Source: Prevotella sp.
Lineage (GTDB): Bacteria > Bacteroidota > Bacteroidia > Bacteroidales > Bacteroidaceae
Length of the DNA: 64,000 bases
Assembly: GCA_024690505.1 (NCBI GenBank)
Contig: JAILPA010000130.1
Coordinates: forward strand, 1 to 64,000
Direction: 5' to 3'
Shown: positions 47,658 through 56,212 of the stretch, one piece after another
Position numbering within the stretch: the stretch's first letter is position 1
Layout of the letters: each line of letters opens with the position of its first letter
Program-made: the position numbers and the translations under genes
The notes under the pieces: generated by a model
Told to the model about the DNA's origin: nothing
Databases searched by the model: none
Seen by the model: the letters and a program-made list of their open reading frames with translations, nothing else

Positions 47658-48687
47658 CGGACATTTCCCACAGCACTTGAACCAGTGTCTGACCCACCGC
47701 CTTCAGGGTGCCGGGGGCAATATGCGACATATCGTCCTTCACGGTGTGCCACGTGGGGCCAAAGTTGCTCTCCTCGCAGTTGGGATAGAAGGGGACAATG
47801 TCGATACAGGGGATGCCTGCCAGCTCGTTCACGGGGATGTGGTCATCGGTGATGAAGCCGCCGTCCTGCTTGGGGAAGAAGGTGCTGAAGCCTACCGTCT
47901 CGGCAGCACGCCACACGGTGTTCACCGTCTGACTGGCGTAGAGCTGGGAATGACCTTCTCGATAGAATCGCGCATTTTGACCGCCTACCATGTCGAGCAG
48001 GATGCCGAAACGGGCCTTGTAGCCAGGCTGGTGGGGATGGCTGGCCCAATAGTGAGAGCCCAGGGCCCACGAATCGCCGTCGGCATGGGTGCCCCAGTCC
48101 TCGGCATCGAAACAGATGAAGTCGATGCCATAGTTTGGCGCTGAGTTCTTGGCGGACTGCGCCGAGGAACTGACCAGACGGGCCAGCTCCAGCATGACGG
48201 CTACACCGCTGGCACCGTCGTTGGCCGCCAGGACGGGTTTCTGATGGTTGGACTCGTCGGGGTCGTTGTCGGCCCACGGACGGCTGTCCCAATGGGCACA
48301 GACAAGGATACGGTCGGGCTGCTCGGGGCGGTAGCTGGCAATGATATTGGTGGCATGAAGGGGCGTGCCGTCGAAGCCGGTAAGGGTGGCCTGTTGCTTG
48401 GTGACAGCGAGCCCATACGCCTGGAACTTACCCGCTATCCACTGGGCACAGTGCTCGTGGGCATCGCTGTTCATGGTGCGCGGACCGAAGTCGCACTGCC
48501 GTTGGCAGAAGGCAAAGGCAGAGTCGGCCATGAATTCAGGGCCTACTGGCTGAGGGGCTGCCTGCGGATTGGCATTGGGGCCAGCATCAACGGCTGCTGT
48601 ATCGGCACTGCCCTTCTGCGAGCCGCCACAAGCGGTCAGAAGAGCCATCGTTAGAACTAAAAGGTGCGATTTCATCGGTAATATCAA
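47644..48687 (-). CDS. M28-family peptidase / glutaminyl-peptide cyclotransferase-like lipoprotein
   Basis: Lipobox ALLTACGGS; LVCAHWDSRPWADND, AANDGASGVAVMLELAR, FICFDAEDWG, DDHIPVNELAGIP; 14-bp overlap with helicase start. Confidence 0.87.
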   Translation of the reverse strand: MILPMKSHLLVLTMALLTACGGSQKGSADTAAVDAGPNANPQAAPQPVGPEFMADSAFAFCQRQCDFGPRTMNSDAHEHCAQWIAGKFQAYGLAVTKQQATLTGFDGTPLHATNIIASYRPEQPDRILVCAHWDSRPWADNDPDESNHQKPVLAANDGASGVAVMLELARLVSSSAQSAKNSAPNYGIDFICFDAEDWGTHADGDSWALGSHYWASHPHQPGYKARFGILLDMVGGQNARFYREGHSQLYASQTVNTVWRAAETVGFSTFFPKQDGGFITDDHIPVNELAGIPCIDIVPFYPNCEESNFGPTWHTVKDDMSHIAPGTLKAVGQTLVQVLWEMSDGIE

Positions 48688-48732
48688 TAAGCTTATGGGG
48701 TTGTTTCATGGTTCGGCTCTGTGCCTGAATAG

Positions 48733-50559
48733 TTATTTCGCCGTCCGACTTTGCTGGCACAGGGCCATCACACGGAGGAAGTTACCGCCCCAGATGGCCT
48801 CAATGTCGGACTTGGTGTAGCGGCGCAGTAACAGCTGGCGGGTGAAAAGGGTCATCTCGGAGGCGTCGGCCAGTCCGCAGACGCCGCCATCGCCGTCGAA
48901 GTCGGTGCCCAGGCCCACGTGCTCGATGCCCATGATGCGAATGGCATGGTCTAAGTGCTCCATGGCATCGAGGATGGTGGCCTGACCCTCGGTGCGGAGG
49001 AAGCCGGGGTAGAGGGTTATCTGGCAGACGCCACCCTTGGCGGCAAGGGCTCGCATCTGGTCGTCGGTGAGATTGCGGGGATGGTCGCAGAGAGCGCGAC
49101 AAGAGGAGTGGCTGCACACAATGGGCGTCGACGAGAGGTCGAGGGCATCGTAGAAGCTGCGCTCGTGGGCATGGCTAAGGTCTACCATCAGTCCCCACCG
49201 GTTCATCTCGGCTATCACCTCGCGGCCGAAGGGGCTCACGCCGCCGTGTGTCTGACTGCCTTTTGCGGAGTCGCAGACATCGTTGTCGCCATTGTGGCAC
49301 AACGTGATGTAGACCACGCCGCGCTTCGCGAAGTGGCCTACATGGCCGATGTAGCCCTCCAAGGCCTTGCCGTTCTCGATGCCTAAGACGATGCTCTTGC
49401 GGCCGGTGGCCTTGTTTTTTACGATTTCATCGGGTGTTCTGGCAAGGGCAAGACACTCCTCGCCGTCGGCGATGGCCTCGATGCGATCGAAGATGCTGTT
49501 GGCATAGACGAATGCCGACTCCTGCATGGGCTGGGGGATGTAGGCCACCATGATGGTGGCATCGAGCCGTCCTTCCGTCATCTTGGGAAGGTCAACGAGG
49601 ATGCGGCTGTCGCGGGTGGTGAAGTTGATGTTCTGGGGGAAGAACATGGGGGTGTCGCAGTGGGTGTCGAGCGTCAGTAGGCTGTCGTGCAAACGCTGCA
49701 CCTTGCGGTAGAGGCGTGCCTCGCCAACGAGCCACTGGAACAACGGCAGTCCGTCGTCGCCCATGCACTCGGGATGCCACTGCACGCCCAACATGGGTTT
49801 GAACTCCGTGCTCTCGATGGCTTCAATGATGCCGTCGGGGGCGGTGGCCGTCACGCAGAAATGGGGGCCAGGCTCGGCCACCGCCTGATGGTGGAACGAG
49901 TTGACGGGCAGTAGTGCGACGGACGTTGGCCTTGGGGCCTCGGATTCGGAGTTAATATCCTTGTCTATGTTATCTTCGGAGACAATATCCTTGTATATAT
50001 TATATAAGGTGGAGCCGTGTTTCAGGCAGACCGTATGGGTAGCTACATGGCGGTCGGCCTCCTGTGAGTGCTTGATGGGCGCGGTGCAAAAAGTGCCGTT
50101 TTCATCGGTTGGCTTTGCCGGCCTGTTCCCAATGTCCTGCGTCACCTTTCCGCCCAGTGCCATGGCCATGGTCTGGATGCCGCGGCAAATGCCGAGGATG
50201 GGCAGTTGCCGGTTATAAGCCAGGCGGGTGATGAGCAGTTCGGGCAGGTCGCGCTCGGCGTTGATGCCTCCCAATTGTGGCAGTGGCTGCTCGCCCTGGA
50301 AGAGCGGGTTGATGTCGGCCCCACCCGTGAGGAGCAGGGCATCGATGCGGTCGAGGGTGGCACTGAGCACTTCGGGGCTACTTTCAGGCGGGAGGATGAG
50401 CGGCGTTCCCCCAGCCCGTATCACCTGTTTGTAGTATCCGTCGGCCAGTTTGGCCGTCTGGTCGCCATAGTTGGCCGTGATGCCGATGACGGGGCGTTCC
50501 TGCTGGGGGAATGCGTCGTAGTAGTGGTCGAGTTGTTGGCTAAGCGAGTAGCGTTTCAT
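48733..50559 (-). CDS. Fusion: N-terminal gamma-glutamyl hydrolase (class I GATase, PuuD-like) + C-terminal membrane dipeptidase (M19)
   Basis: VIGITANYGDQ, LLLTGGADINP, PILGICRGIQTMAMALGGKVTQDI, GVQWHPE; then LDTHCDTP, DLSHAHERSFYDAL, VCSHSSCRALCDHPRNLTDDQMRALAAKGGVCQI, HVGLGTDFDGDGG. Confidence 0.9.
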   Translation of the reverse strand: MKRYSLSQQLDHYYDAFPQQERPVIGITANYGDQTAKLADGYYKQVIRAGGTPLILPPESSPEVLSATLDRIDALLLTGGADINPLFQGEQPLPQLGGINAERDLPELLITRLAYNRQLPILGICRGIQTMAMALGGKVTQDIGNRPAKPTDENGTFCTAPIKHSQEADRHVATHTVCLKHGSTLYNIYKDIVSEDNIDKDINSESEAPRPTSVALLPVNSFHHQAVAEPGPHFCVTATAPDGIIEAIESTEFKPMLGVQWHPECMGDDGLPLFQWLVGEARLYRKVQRLHDSLLTLDTHCDTPMFFPQNINFTTRDSRILVDLPKMTEGRLDATIMVAYIPQPMQESAFVYANSIFDRIEAIADGEECLALARTPDEIVKNKATGRKSIVLGIENGKALEGYIGHVGHFAKRGVVYITLCHNGDNDVCDSAKGSQTHGGVSPFGREVIAEMNRWGLMVDLSHAHERSFYDALDLSSTPIVCSHSSCRALCDHPRNLTDDQMRALAAKGGVCQITLYPGFLRTEGQATILDAMEHLDHAIRIMGIEHVGLGTDFDGDGGVCGLADASEMTLFTRQLLLRRYTKSDIEAIWGGNFLRVMALCQQSRTAK

Positions 50560-51032
50560 GCTTCTTCTGTTTCTTCAAAATGAACGGGGATTTCGCGGCG
50601 TATGTTCTGCTCCAGGGAGATGAGCGTCTCTGTAGCCACTACGCCTGGGATTTCCTGCAGTTGTCCGTTGAGTAGTGTCATCAGTTGTTCGTTGTCGCGT
50701 ACATAGAGCTTCACCAGCATGGTGTAGGGGCCGGTGGTGAAGTGGCACTCTACCACCTCGGGCACGAGCATCAGGCGCTTCACCACGTCTCTGTACATGC
50801 TGCCGCGCTCCAGCGTGATTCCCACGTAGGTGCAGGTTTTATAGCCTAGCGAACTCGGGTCGATGTCGAATCCGCTGCCAGTGATGACGCCTGAGTCGAT
50901 GAGCCGTTGCACGCGCTGGTGTATGGCAGCACGTGATACATTACATTCCGCAGCCACGTCCTTGAAGGGTATGCGGGCATTCTTCGACAGGATGTTCAGG
51001 ATTTTCTTGTCAAGTTTGTCAATCTTTTCCAT
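50556..51032 (-). CDS. Lrp/AsnC-family transcriptional regulator
   Basis: LDKKILNILSKNARIPFKDVAAECNVSRAAIHQRVQRLIDSGVITG; 4-bp overlap with downstream fusion gene. Confidence 0.93.
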   Translation of the reverse strand: MEKIDKLDKKILNILSKNARIPFKDVAAECNVSRAAIHQRVQRLIDSGVITGSGFDIDPSSLGYKTCTYVGITLERGSMYRDVVKRLMLVPEVVECHFTTGPYTMLVKLYVRDNEQLMTLLNGQLQEIPGVVATETLISLEQNIRREIPVHFEETEEA

Positions 51033-51064
51033 GCGTTAGGTGTGTTTAGGTTTCATTCTGATAG

Positions 51065-51072
51065 CAAAAGTA
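51065..51072 (-). promoter_or_regulatory. -7 element (TACTTTTG on minus strand) for Lrp operon
   Basis: CAAAAGTA on + strand, 33 bp upstream of 51032. Confidence 0.5.
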
Positions 51073-51094
51073 CGCAAAATAATTGGAACGGGCA

Positions 51095-51135
51095 ACAAAA
51101 AGCGCATGTTTTTTTGGAAAACACGCGCTTTTTGT
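51095..51135. terminator. Stem-loop terminator of FKBP cluster
   Basis: ACAAAAAGCGC-ATGTTTT..AAAACA-CGCGCTTTTTGT, T-rich on both strands. Confidence 0.7.
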
Positions 51136-51178
51136 GTACTTGATGACTTCTCCCCTGTCATGTGGGGAAGGGATGGGG

Positions 51179-52078
51179 TCACTTATCCTGTATGCCGACA
51201 AGCTCGACGTCGAAGATGAGTGTGGCGTAAGGGGGGATTTGTCCTGCCCCGCGTTCACCGTAAGCCAGTTCGTAGGGTATGAAGAGTCTCCACTTCGAGC
51301 CGACGGGCATAAGCGTGAGTGCCTCGGTCCATCCACGAATGACGCCGTTGACGGGGAAGACGGCGGGCTGGTTGCCGTGTTTTGCTGAAGCATCGAACAC
51401 GGTGCCATCGATGAGTCGTCCCTCGTAGTGCACGCTCACCTTGTCGGTGGACTTAGGCACGGCACCTGTACCCTTCTGCAGCACGATGTACTGCAGGCCG
51501 CTGCTTGTGACGGTGACACCGGGCTTCTTGGCGTTCTCGGCCAGGAAGCGGCGCCCTTCTTCGGACAGCTTGGCAGTCTTGGCCTCTGTGTTCGACTTCT
51601 GCTTGGCAGTGAACAAGGCTTCTGCCCTCGGCATGAGCATCACGGTGGTGTCGGCCTTCAGGGCATCGATGAAACCGCGGAAAACCAGATTGCTGACGAT
51701 GCTATCTGTAGTGCCGTCGAACTCTTCCTGCATCCGCTTCAGCATGTCGCGCTTAATCTGGCTTCCAATCTGCAAGCCGGCAATATGGGCAGTGAGACGT
51801 GGGTCGTCGTCGGCATTGGTAACCTGGCGGAATCCCTCGATGAAATCGGCCATATATGCCGTGTCGACCTGTAGTTGGCTCTGCAGGTACGATACCAGTC
51901 CGTTGGTGATGGACATGCCAGCGGCATAGCTCAGTGAGTCGCTGCCGTTGTTGAGCACCACTGCTTCGATGACGGGTTTGTCCGTGCGGTTCTTTTTCTT
52001 CTTGCCGGCCTGTGCGGGCATGAGTGTGGCGCTGGCCAGCAGGGCCAACACCACGATGGAAACGGTCTTTTTCATCAT
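51179..52078 (-). CDS. FKBP-type peptidyl-prolyl isomerase, secreted
   Basis: MMKKTVSIVVLALLASATLMPAQA signal; Mip-like N-domain; VSVHYEGRLIDGTVFDAS, IRGWTEALTLMPVGSKWRLFIPYELAYGERGAG. Confidence 0.9.
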   Translation of the reverse strand: MMKKTVSIVVLALLASATLMPAQAGKKKKNRTDKPVIEAVVLNNGSDSLSYAAGMSITNGLVSYLQSQLQVDTAYMADFIEGFRQVTNADDDPRLTAHIAGLQIGSQIKRDMLKRMQEEFDGTTDSIVSNLVFRGFIDALKADTTVMLMPRAEALFTAKQKSNTEAKTAKLSEEGRRFLAENAKKPGVTVTSSGLQYIVLQKGTGAVPKSTDKVSVHYEGRLIDGTVFDASAKHGNQPAVFPVNGVIRGWTEALTLMPVGSKWRLFIPYELAYGERGAGQIPPYATLIFDVELVGIQDK

Positions 52079-52086
52079 CAGTGACA

Positions 52087-52974
52087 TTACTCCTTCACTA
52101 TTTCGTAGGTCTTGATTTTGAATGCCAGTGCCGAGTAGGGCATGATCTGCCCTGCCTTCTGCGAGCCGTAGGCCAGCTCCTGAGGGATGTAGATTTCCCA
52201 CTCCGAGCCCATAGGCATCAGTTTCAGTGCCTCGGAGAAGCCGGGGACGAGACTGCCCACGCTAAACACGGCCGGTTCGTTGCGTTTGATAGACGAGTCG
52301 AAGACGGTGCCGTCGGCCAGCCATCCTTCATAGTCCAGCTTCACTCGGTCGTTCATGCCGGCTGTTGGGCCGTTGCCCTGCTTGATGACCTTATAGTAGA
52401 CGCCGTTCACGGTTTTCTGCACACCTTCCTGTGCGGCCATCTTTGCAATGAACTCCTCGCCTTCTGCACGGTTTGCTCCGTAGACAGCCTCCATTTCCTG
52501 GGCGCGTAGCTTCATGCTAAAGCTGTTGTAGGCCGAGTCGGCCTGATAGGCAGTGAGCTGCATCCGTTTGTTTGTGAGTGCTGCCAGGAATCCGGCGAGC
52601 ACATTGTTGCGTGGCACGCTCTTTGTGGAGTCGACGATGGCGATCTGTTCGTCCAGCACGTCCACGCTGCCATTCAGGTTCTGTCCGATGAGCAGTCCTA
52701 AGTTGTAGGCAGTCTTTTTCTTGTCGTCGGCTGTGGTGTAGCCTTCGCGTATACCGCGTACGAAGTCGGCCATGTAGGCTGAGTCGACGGGCAGCTGCCC
52801 CATCTGTATCTGCGATGCTATCTGTCTTCCGAACTTGACGCCGTGGCTGTAGCCCAGTGTGTCGAGTTCGTTTTTGAATGTGGCTTTGGGGTTGCCGGTG
52901 TTGCAGGCGGTAAACATGGCGGCAGTGGCCATTGCCGTTGCAGCCATCATCAGTGAGAGTCGTTTCATCTTCAT
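52087..52974 (-). CDS. FKBP-type peptidyl-prolyl isomerase, lipoprotein
   Basis: Lipobox AAMFTACNTG; VKLDYEGWLADGTVFDSS, MGSEWEIYIPQELAYGSQKAG. Confidence 0.9.
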   Translation of the reverse strand: MKMKRLSLMMAATAMATAAMFTACNTGNPKATFKNELDTLGYSHGVKFGRQIASQIQMGQLPVDSAYMADFVRGIREGYTTADDKKKTAYNLGLLIGQNLNGSVDVLDEQIAIVDSTKSVPRNNVLAGFLAALTNKRMQLTAYQADSAYNSFSMKLRAQEMEAVYGANRAEGEEFIAKMAAQEGVQKTVNGVYYKVIKQGNGPTAGMNDRVKLDYEGWLADGTVFDSSIKRNEPAVFSVGSLVPGFSEALKLMPMGSEWEIYIPQELAYGSQKAGQIMPYSALAFKIKTYEIVKE

Positions 52975-53004
52975 GCAGTGATTATGGATTGTTGTTGCCG
53001 TTGA

Positions 53005-53898
53005 TTATTTCTCGATGCCAAGCAGCTGAATCTTGAAGATGAGCGTTGAGTAGGGCTTGATCTGTCCCATGTCGCGCTCGCCGTAGGCTAGGTTCTGTGG
53101 GATGTAGACCTCCCATTCTGAACCGACGGGCATGAGCAGCAGAGCCTCTTTGAATCCGGGGATGACGCCGTTGGGCGAGAATACCACGGGTTCGCCACGC
53201 TCTAGCGACGAGTCGAAGACGGTGCCGTCGATGAGTCGGCCCTCGTAGTGCACCTTCACTTTGTCGGACTCCTTGGCGCGTGCGCCGTTGCCCTGCTTCA
53301 CGACCTTGTAGAGCAGTCCGCTCTGCGTCTTCTGTATGCCGTCTTCCTTCTCTTTGGCAGCGAGGAATGCCTTGCCCTCTTCAATCACACCAGCCGATGA
53401 CTTCTCCTGCAGCGTCTTGAAGAGATTGTTCAGGAATGTTCCTGCATCCTCGGCCGTCATGGCCTGGTCTTTCTTCTTAAAGCCGTTGACGAAGCCGGTC
53501 AGCATCTTCTCGGGATTGGCAACGATGGTCGAGTCGAACTGGGCAATTTCGTTCTCAAAGCCTTCTTTCTGCTGGGTCAGGTACTGTCCGATCTGCAGAC
53601 CGTAGACGTAGGCTTCGCGTTTCTTGTCGGCCGATGCGTTCATGCCCTCGCTGACGCCCTTGATGAAGTCGTCGACGAAAGCCGAGTCGACGGGCAGACG
53701 TCCCATCTGCACCTGCATGTTCATGTTTTCGCCCATGCTGACGCCGAGTGCATAGCTCACGCTGTCGAGGCGGTTGCTGATGGTGGTCTTCTCGCTCAAG
53801 GGCACGGCCTTTACTTCTTCTGCTTTCTCGTTGTTGCCGCACGATGTTGCTACCATTGCGGCGATGGCCATTGCGGCCAGGAATGAATACTGTTTCAT
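53005..53898 (-). CDS. FKBP-type peptidyl-prolyl isomerase, lipoprotein
   Basis: Lipobox MVATSCGNN; VKVHYEGRLIDGTVFDSS, VGSEWEVYIPQNLAYGERDMG. Confidence 0.92.
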   Translation of the reverse strand: MKQYSFLAAMAIAAMVATSCGNNEKAEEVKAVPLSEKTTISNRLDSVSYALGVSMGENMNMQVQMGRLPVDSAFVDDFIKGVSEGMNASADKKREAYVYGLQIGQYLTQQKEGFENEIAQFDSTIVANPEKMLTGFVNGFKKKDQAMTAEDAGTFLNNLFKTLQEKSSAGVIEEGKAFLAAKEKEDGIQKTQSGLLYKVVKQGNGARAKESDKVKVHYEGRLIDGTVFDSSLERGEPVVFSPNGVIPGFKEALLLMPVGSEWEVYIPQNLAYGERDMGQIKPYSTLIFKIQLLGIEK

Positions 53899-53906
53899 GT
53901 TTGTTG

Positions 53907-54515
53907 TTATACGATTTCAATAAGTTCTACGTCGAATATAAGTGCTGCGAAGGGAGGAATGAGCTGACCGGCTCCGCCTTCTCCGTAGGCCAGCTTGTAG
54001 GGTATGAAGAAGCGGTATTTTCCGCCCTCCTGCATGAGTTGCAGTCCCTCGGTCCATCCAGCGATGACCTGCTGCAGTCCGAACACTGCTGGCTCGCCGC
54101 GCTGCACGCTGCTGTCGAAGACGGTGCCGTCGATGAGGAATCCCTCATAGTGGCACTTCACCTGGTCGTGGGCGCTGGGCTTGCGGCCGTTGCCCTGTCG
54201 CAGCACCTGATACTGCAGTCCGCTCTTTGTGGTGATGACGCCCTCGCGCTTGGCGTTCTCGGCCAGATACTTCTCGCCGGCCTCGCGGGCAGCCTTGCCC
54301 TTCTCGGCACGCTCGGCATTCATGCGCTGCTCCTGCTTCTGGAAGTAGTCGCTCACGATCTGCTGGGCCTCGCGGTGCGACACCTTCAGCTCTCGGCCTT
54401 CCAGCACGTCGCGTATTGACTGTGCGAAGTCGTCGATTTTCAAATCCTTGCCGGCACCCATTTGTGCCAGTTGTTGTCCGATGCCCAGTCCAAGGGCATA
54501 GCTTAGTTTATCCAT
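53907..54515 (-). CDS. FKBP-type peptidyl-prolyl isomerase, no signal peptide
   Basis: Start MDKLSYALGLGIGQQL; VKCHYEGFLIDGTVFDSS, YRFFIPYKLAYGEGGAG. Confidence 0.9.
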   Translation of the reverse strand: MDKLSYALGLGIGQQLAQMGAGKDLKIDDFAQSIRDVLEGRELKVSHREAQQIVSDYFQKQEQRMNAERAEKGKAAREAGEKYLAENAKREGVITTKSGLQYQVLRQGNGRKPSAHDQVKCHYEGFLIDGTVFDSSVQRGEPAVFGLQQVIAGWTEGLQLMQEGGKYRFFIPYKLAYGEGGAGQLIPPFAALIFDVELIEIV

Positions 54516-54654
54516 CTTGTTTTCTCTATAAATAAATAATGTATATGCTTGTGAAAATCGTGCAAAATTAGCAATTATTTCTGACACAGCGTACAGACGG
54601 CGGTAAAAATAATATTTTTTTGCAATCGGAGCACGGCTTTTCGGATTTTTTTCG

Positions 54655-54662
54655 TAACTTTG
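54655..54662 (+). promoter_or_regulatory. -7 element TAACTTTG
   Basis: 10 bp before ATG 54672 (short leader). Confidence 0.5.
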
Positions 54663-54671
54663 CCAGCAAAT

Positions 54672-55334
54672 ATGCGGTTTAGCTATATGGGTGGAAGTAT
54701 CATTTTGTGTATTCTCCTTGTTGGCTTGCTTGGCTATCTGGTCTACGAGAAGTGGGAGGTTAAAGGTCTGGCTGTTTTTGCCGGAGCCGTTGCTGCCGTT
54801 GTCGTGTGCGCCCTGCTGAACTGGTGGACTGTGGTGATATGTGCCGCCGTTGCTGCCGTGTTCATGCTTCTCTTCCTGTTGGCCAGTCTGGCGGGTATGA
54901 ACTCTGGTACTCGCAAAGGTTGCATCACGTTTTTAGCTGTTCTCTTCGTGTGTTTTGTCCTTGTCATGGTTTTCGTCATGCGTTCGTGCTCCGACAGTGC
55001 TGATGCCCCTTCCGACAAGAAGGGTGCAGTGGTCAGCATAGAGAGTTGTGACACGCTGTATGGCGGTGTGATAGACCGTGTGGAATACACAGTGATGGCG
55101 GATGGCAGTATCGAGAAGGACGGCGGGAAGGGGGCCTATGCCACCGATACCGTTCAGGTGAGGGAATATGGCGGCAAGGCAGCTCTGCTCATCGATGACC
55201 ACCTGCTGCTTTTGGACATAGACCGGCAGACAATCGAGATAGTGGAAACCCAGCCCGAAGCGCGGCATCTGAGCAGTAAGGTGAAGTCGGTCGACTGGCA
55301 AAAGATACGTGACCTGCTCGACCAGCGAAAATGA
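54672..55334 (+). CDS. Hypothetical membrane protein
   Basis: Several N-terminal TM segments then soluble domain; no family recognised. Confidence 0.7.
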   Translation: MRFSYMGGSIILCILLVGLLGYLVYEKWEVKGLAVFAGAVAAVVVCALLNWWTVVICAAVAAVFMLLFLLASLAGMNSGTRKGCITFLAVLFVCFVLVMVFVMRSCSDSADAPSDKKGAVVSIESCDTLYGGVIDRVEYTVMADGSIEKDGGKGAYATDTVQVREYGGKAALLIDDHLLLLDIDRQTIEIVETQPEARHLSSKVKSVDWQKIRDLLDQRK

Positions 55335-55455
55335 AGCGGCGCTTCGTTTCACGAGAAGGACAGCTTCTCTACCCGAGAAGGACAACTTTGAGCCCGTCAA
55401 AGGACAGCTTCTCTACCCGAGAAGGACAGCTTTGAGCCCGTCAAAGGAAAGTTTT
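55333..55455. repeat. 22-bp-period palindromic array, 6 units (GAAGGACAGCTTC / AAAGGACAGCTTC type), with internal 44-bp duplication
   Basis: Units at 55333, 55355, 55377, 55399, 55421, 55443; begins at the upstream stop codon. Confidence 0.95.
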
Positions 55456-55498
55456 GCAAAAAGAGAGGAAAAACGATCAAACATAAAACAGAAGCGTT

Positions 55499-56200
55499 AT
55501 GAAAAAGAGAATCGTAGTGCTCACAGGAGCAGGCATGTCGGTCGAGAGCGGACTGAAGACCTTCCGCGATGCCGATGGCCTTTGGGAGGAATACCCCGTT
55601 GCGAAGGTGGCCACCCACGAGGGATGGGAAGCCGACCCCGAGCTGGTGACAAACTTCTACAATATGCTGCGCCGCAAGTGCTGGGGCGTGAAGCCCAACG
55701 AAGGTCACCGTCTGGTGGCCGAGCTCGAGAAACATTTCGACGTGACGGTGGTGACGCAGAACGTGGATAATCTGCACGAGCAGGCAGGCTCGTCGCACGT
55801 GGTCCACCTTCACGGCGAACTGATGAAGGTCTGTTCGAGCCGCGATGTCGACGACCCGCGCTACATACGCCAGCTCACCCCCGACGACTGCCAGATAGAA
55901 CCAGGCACCCGTGCCGGCGACGGCTCGCTGTTGCGACCCTACATCGTCTTCTTTGGCGAGGCCGTGCCAAATATCAGCGTAGCAGCCGACCTGGTGCAGC
56001 AGGCTGACATACTCATCATCATTGGCACTTCACTGGTGGTCTATCCCGCTGCCGGACTGATTCACTACGTACGTCCGGGAGTGCCCGTCTACCTCATCGA
56101 CCCCAGCCCCGTCAGTGCTGGGCGCAACGTGGAGCAGATACAGAAAGGAGCATCTGAGGGAATGCGCATACTTTACGACAGGCTTACAAAAGAAGAGTAG
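55499..56200 (+). CDS. Sir2-family NAD-dependent deacylase
   Basis: VVLTGAGMSVESGLKTFRDADGLWEE, VVTQNVDNLHEQAG, VVHLHGEL, IVFFGEAVP, ILIIIGTSLVVYPAAGL. Confidence 0.92.
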   Translation: MKKRIVVLTGAGMSVESGLKTFRDADGLWEEYPVAKVATHEGWEADPELVTNFYNMLRRKCWGVKPNEGHRLVAELEKHFDVTVVTQNVDNLHEQAGSSHVVHLHGELMKVCSSRDVDDPRYIRQLTPDDCQIEPGTRAGDGSLLRPYIVFFGEAVPNISVAADLVQQADILIIIGTSLVVYPAAGLIHYVRPGVPVYLIDPSPVSAGRNVEQIQKGASEGMRILYDRLTKEE

Positions 56201-56212
56201 ACGAATATAATT

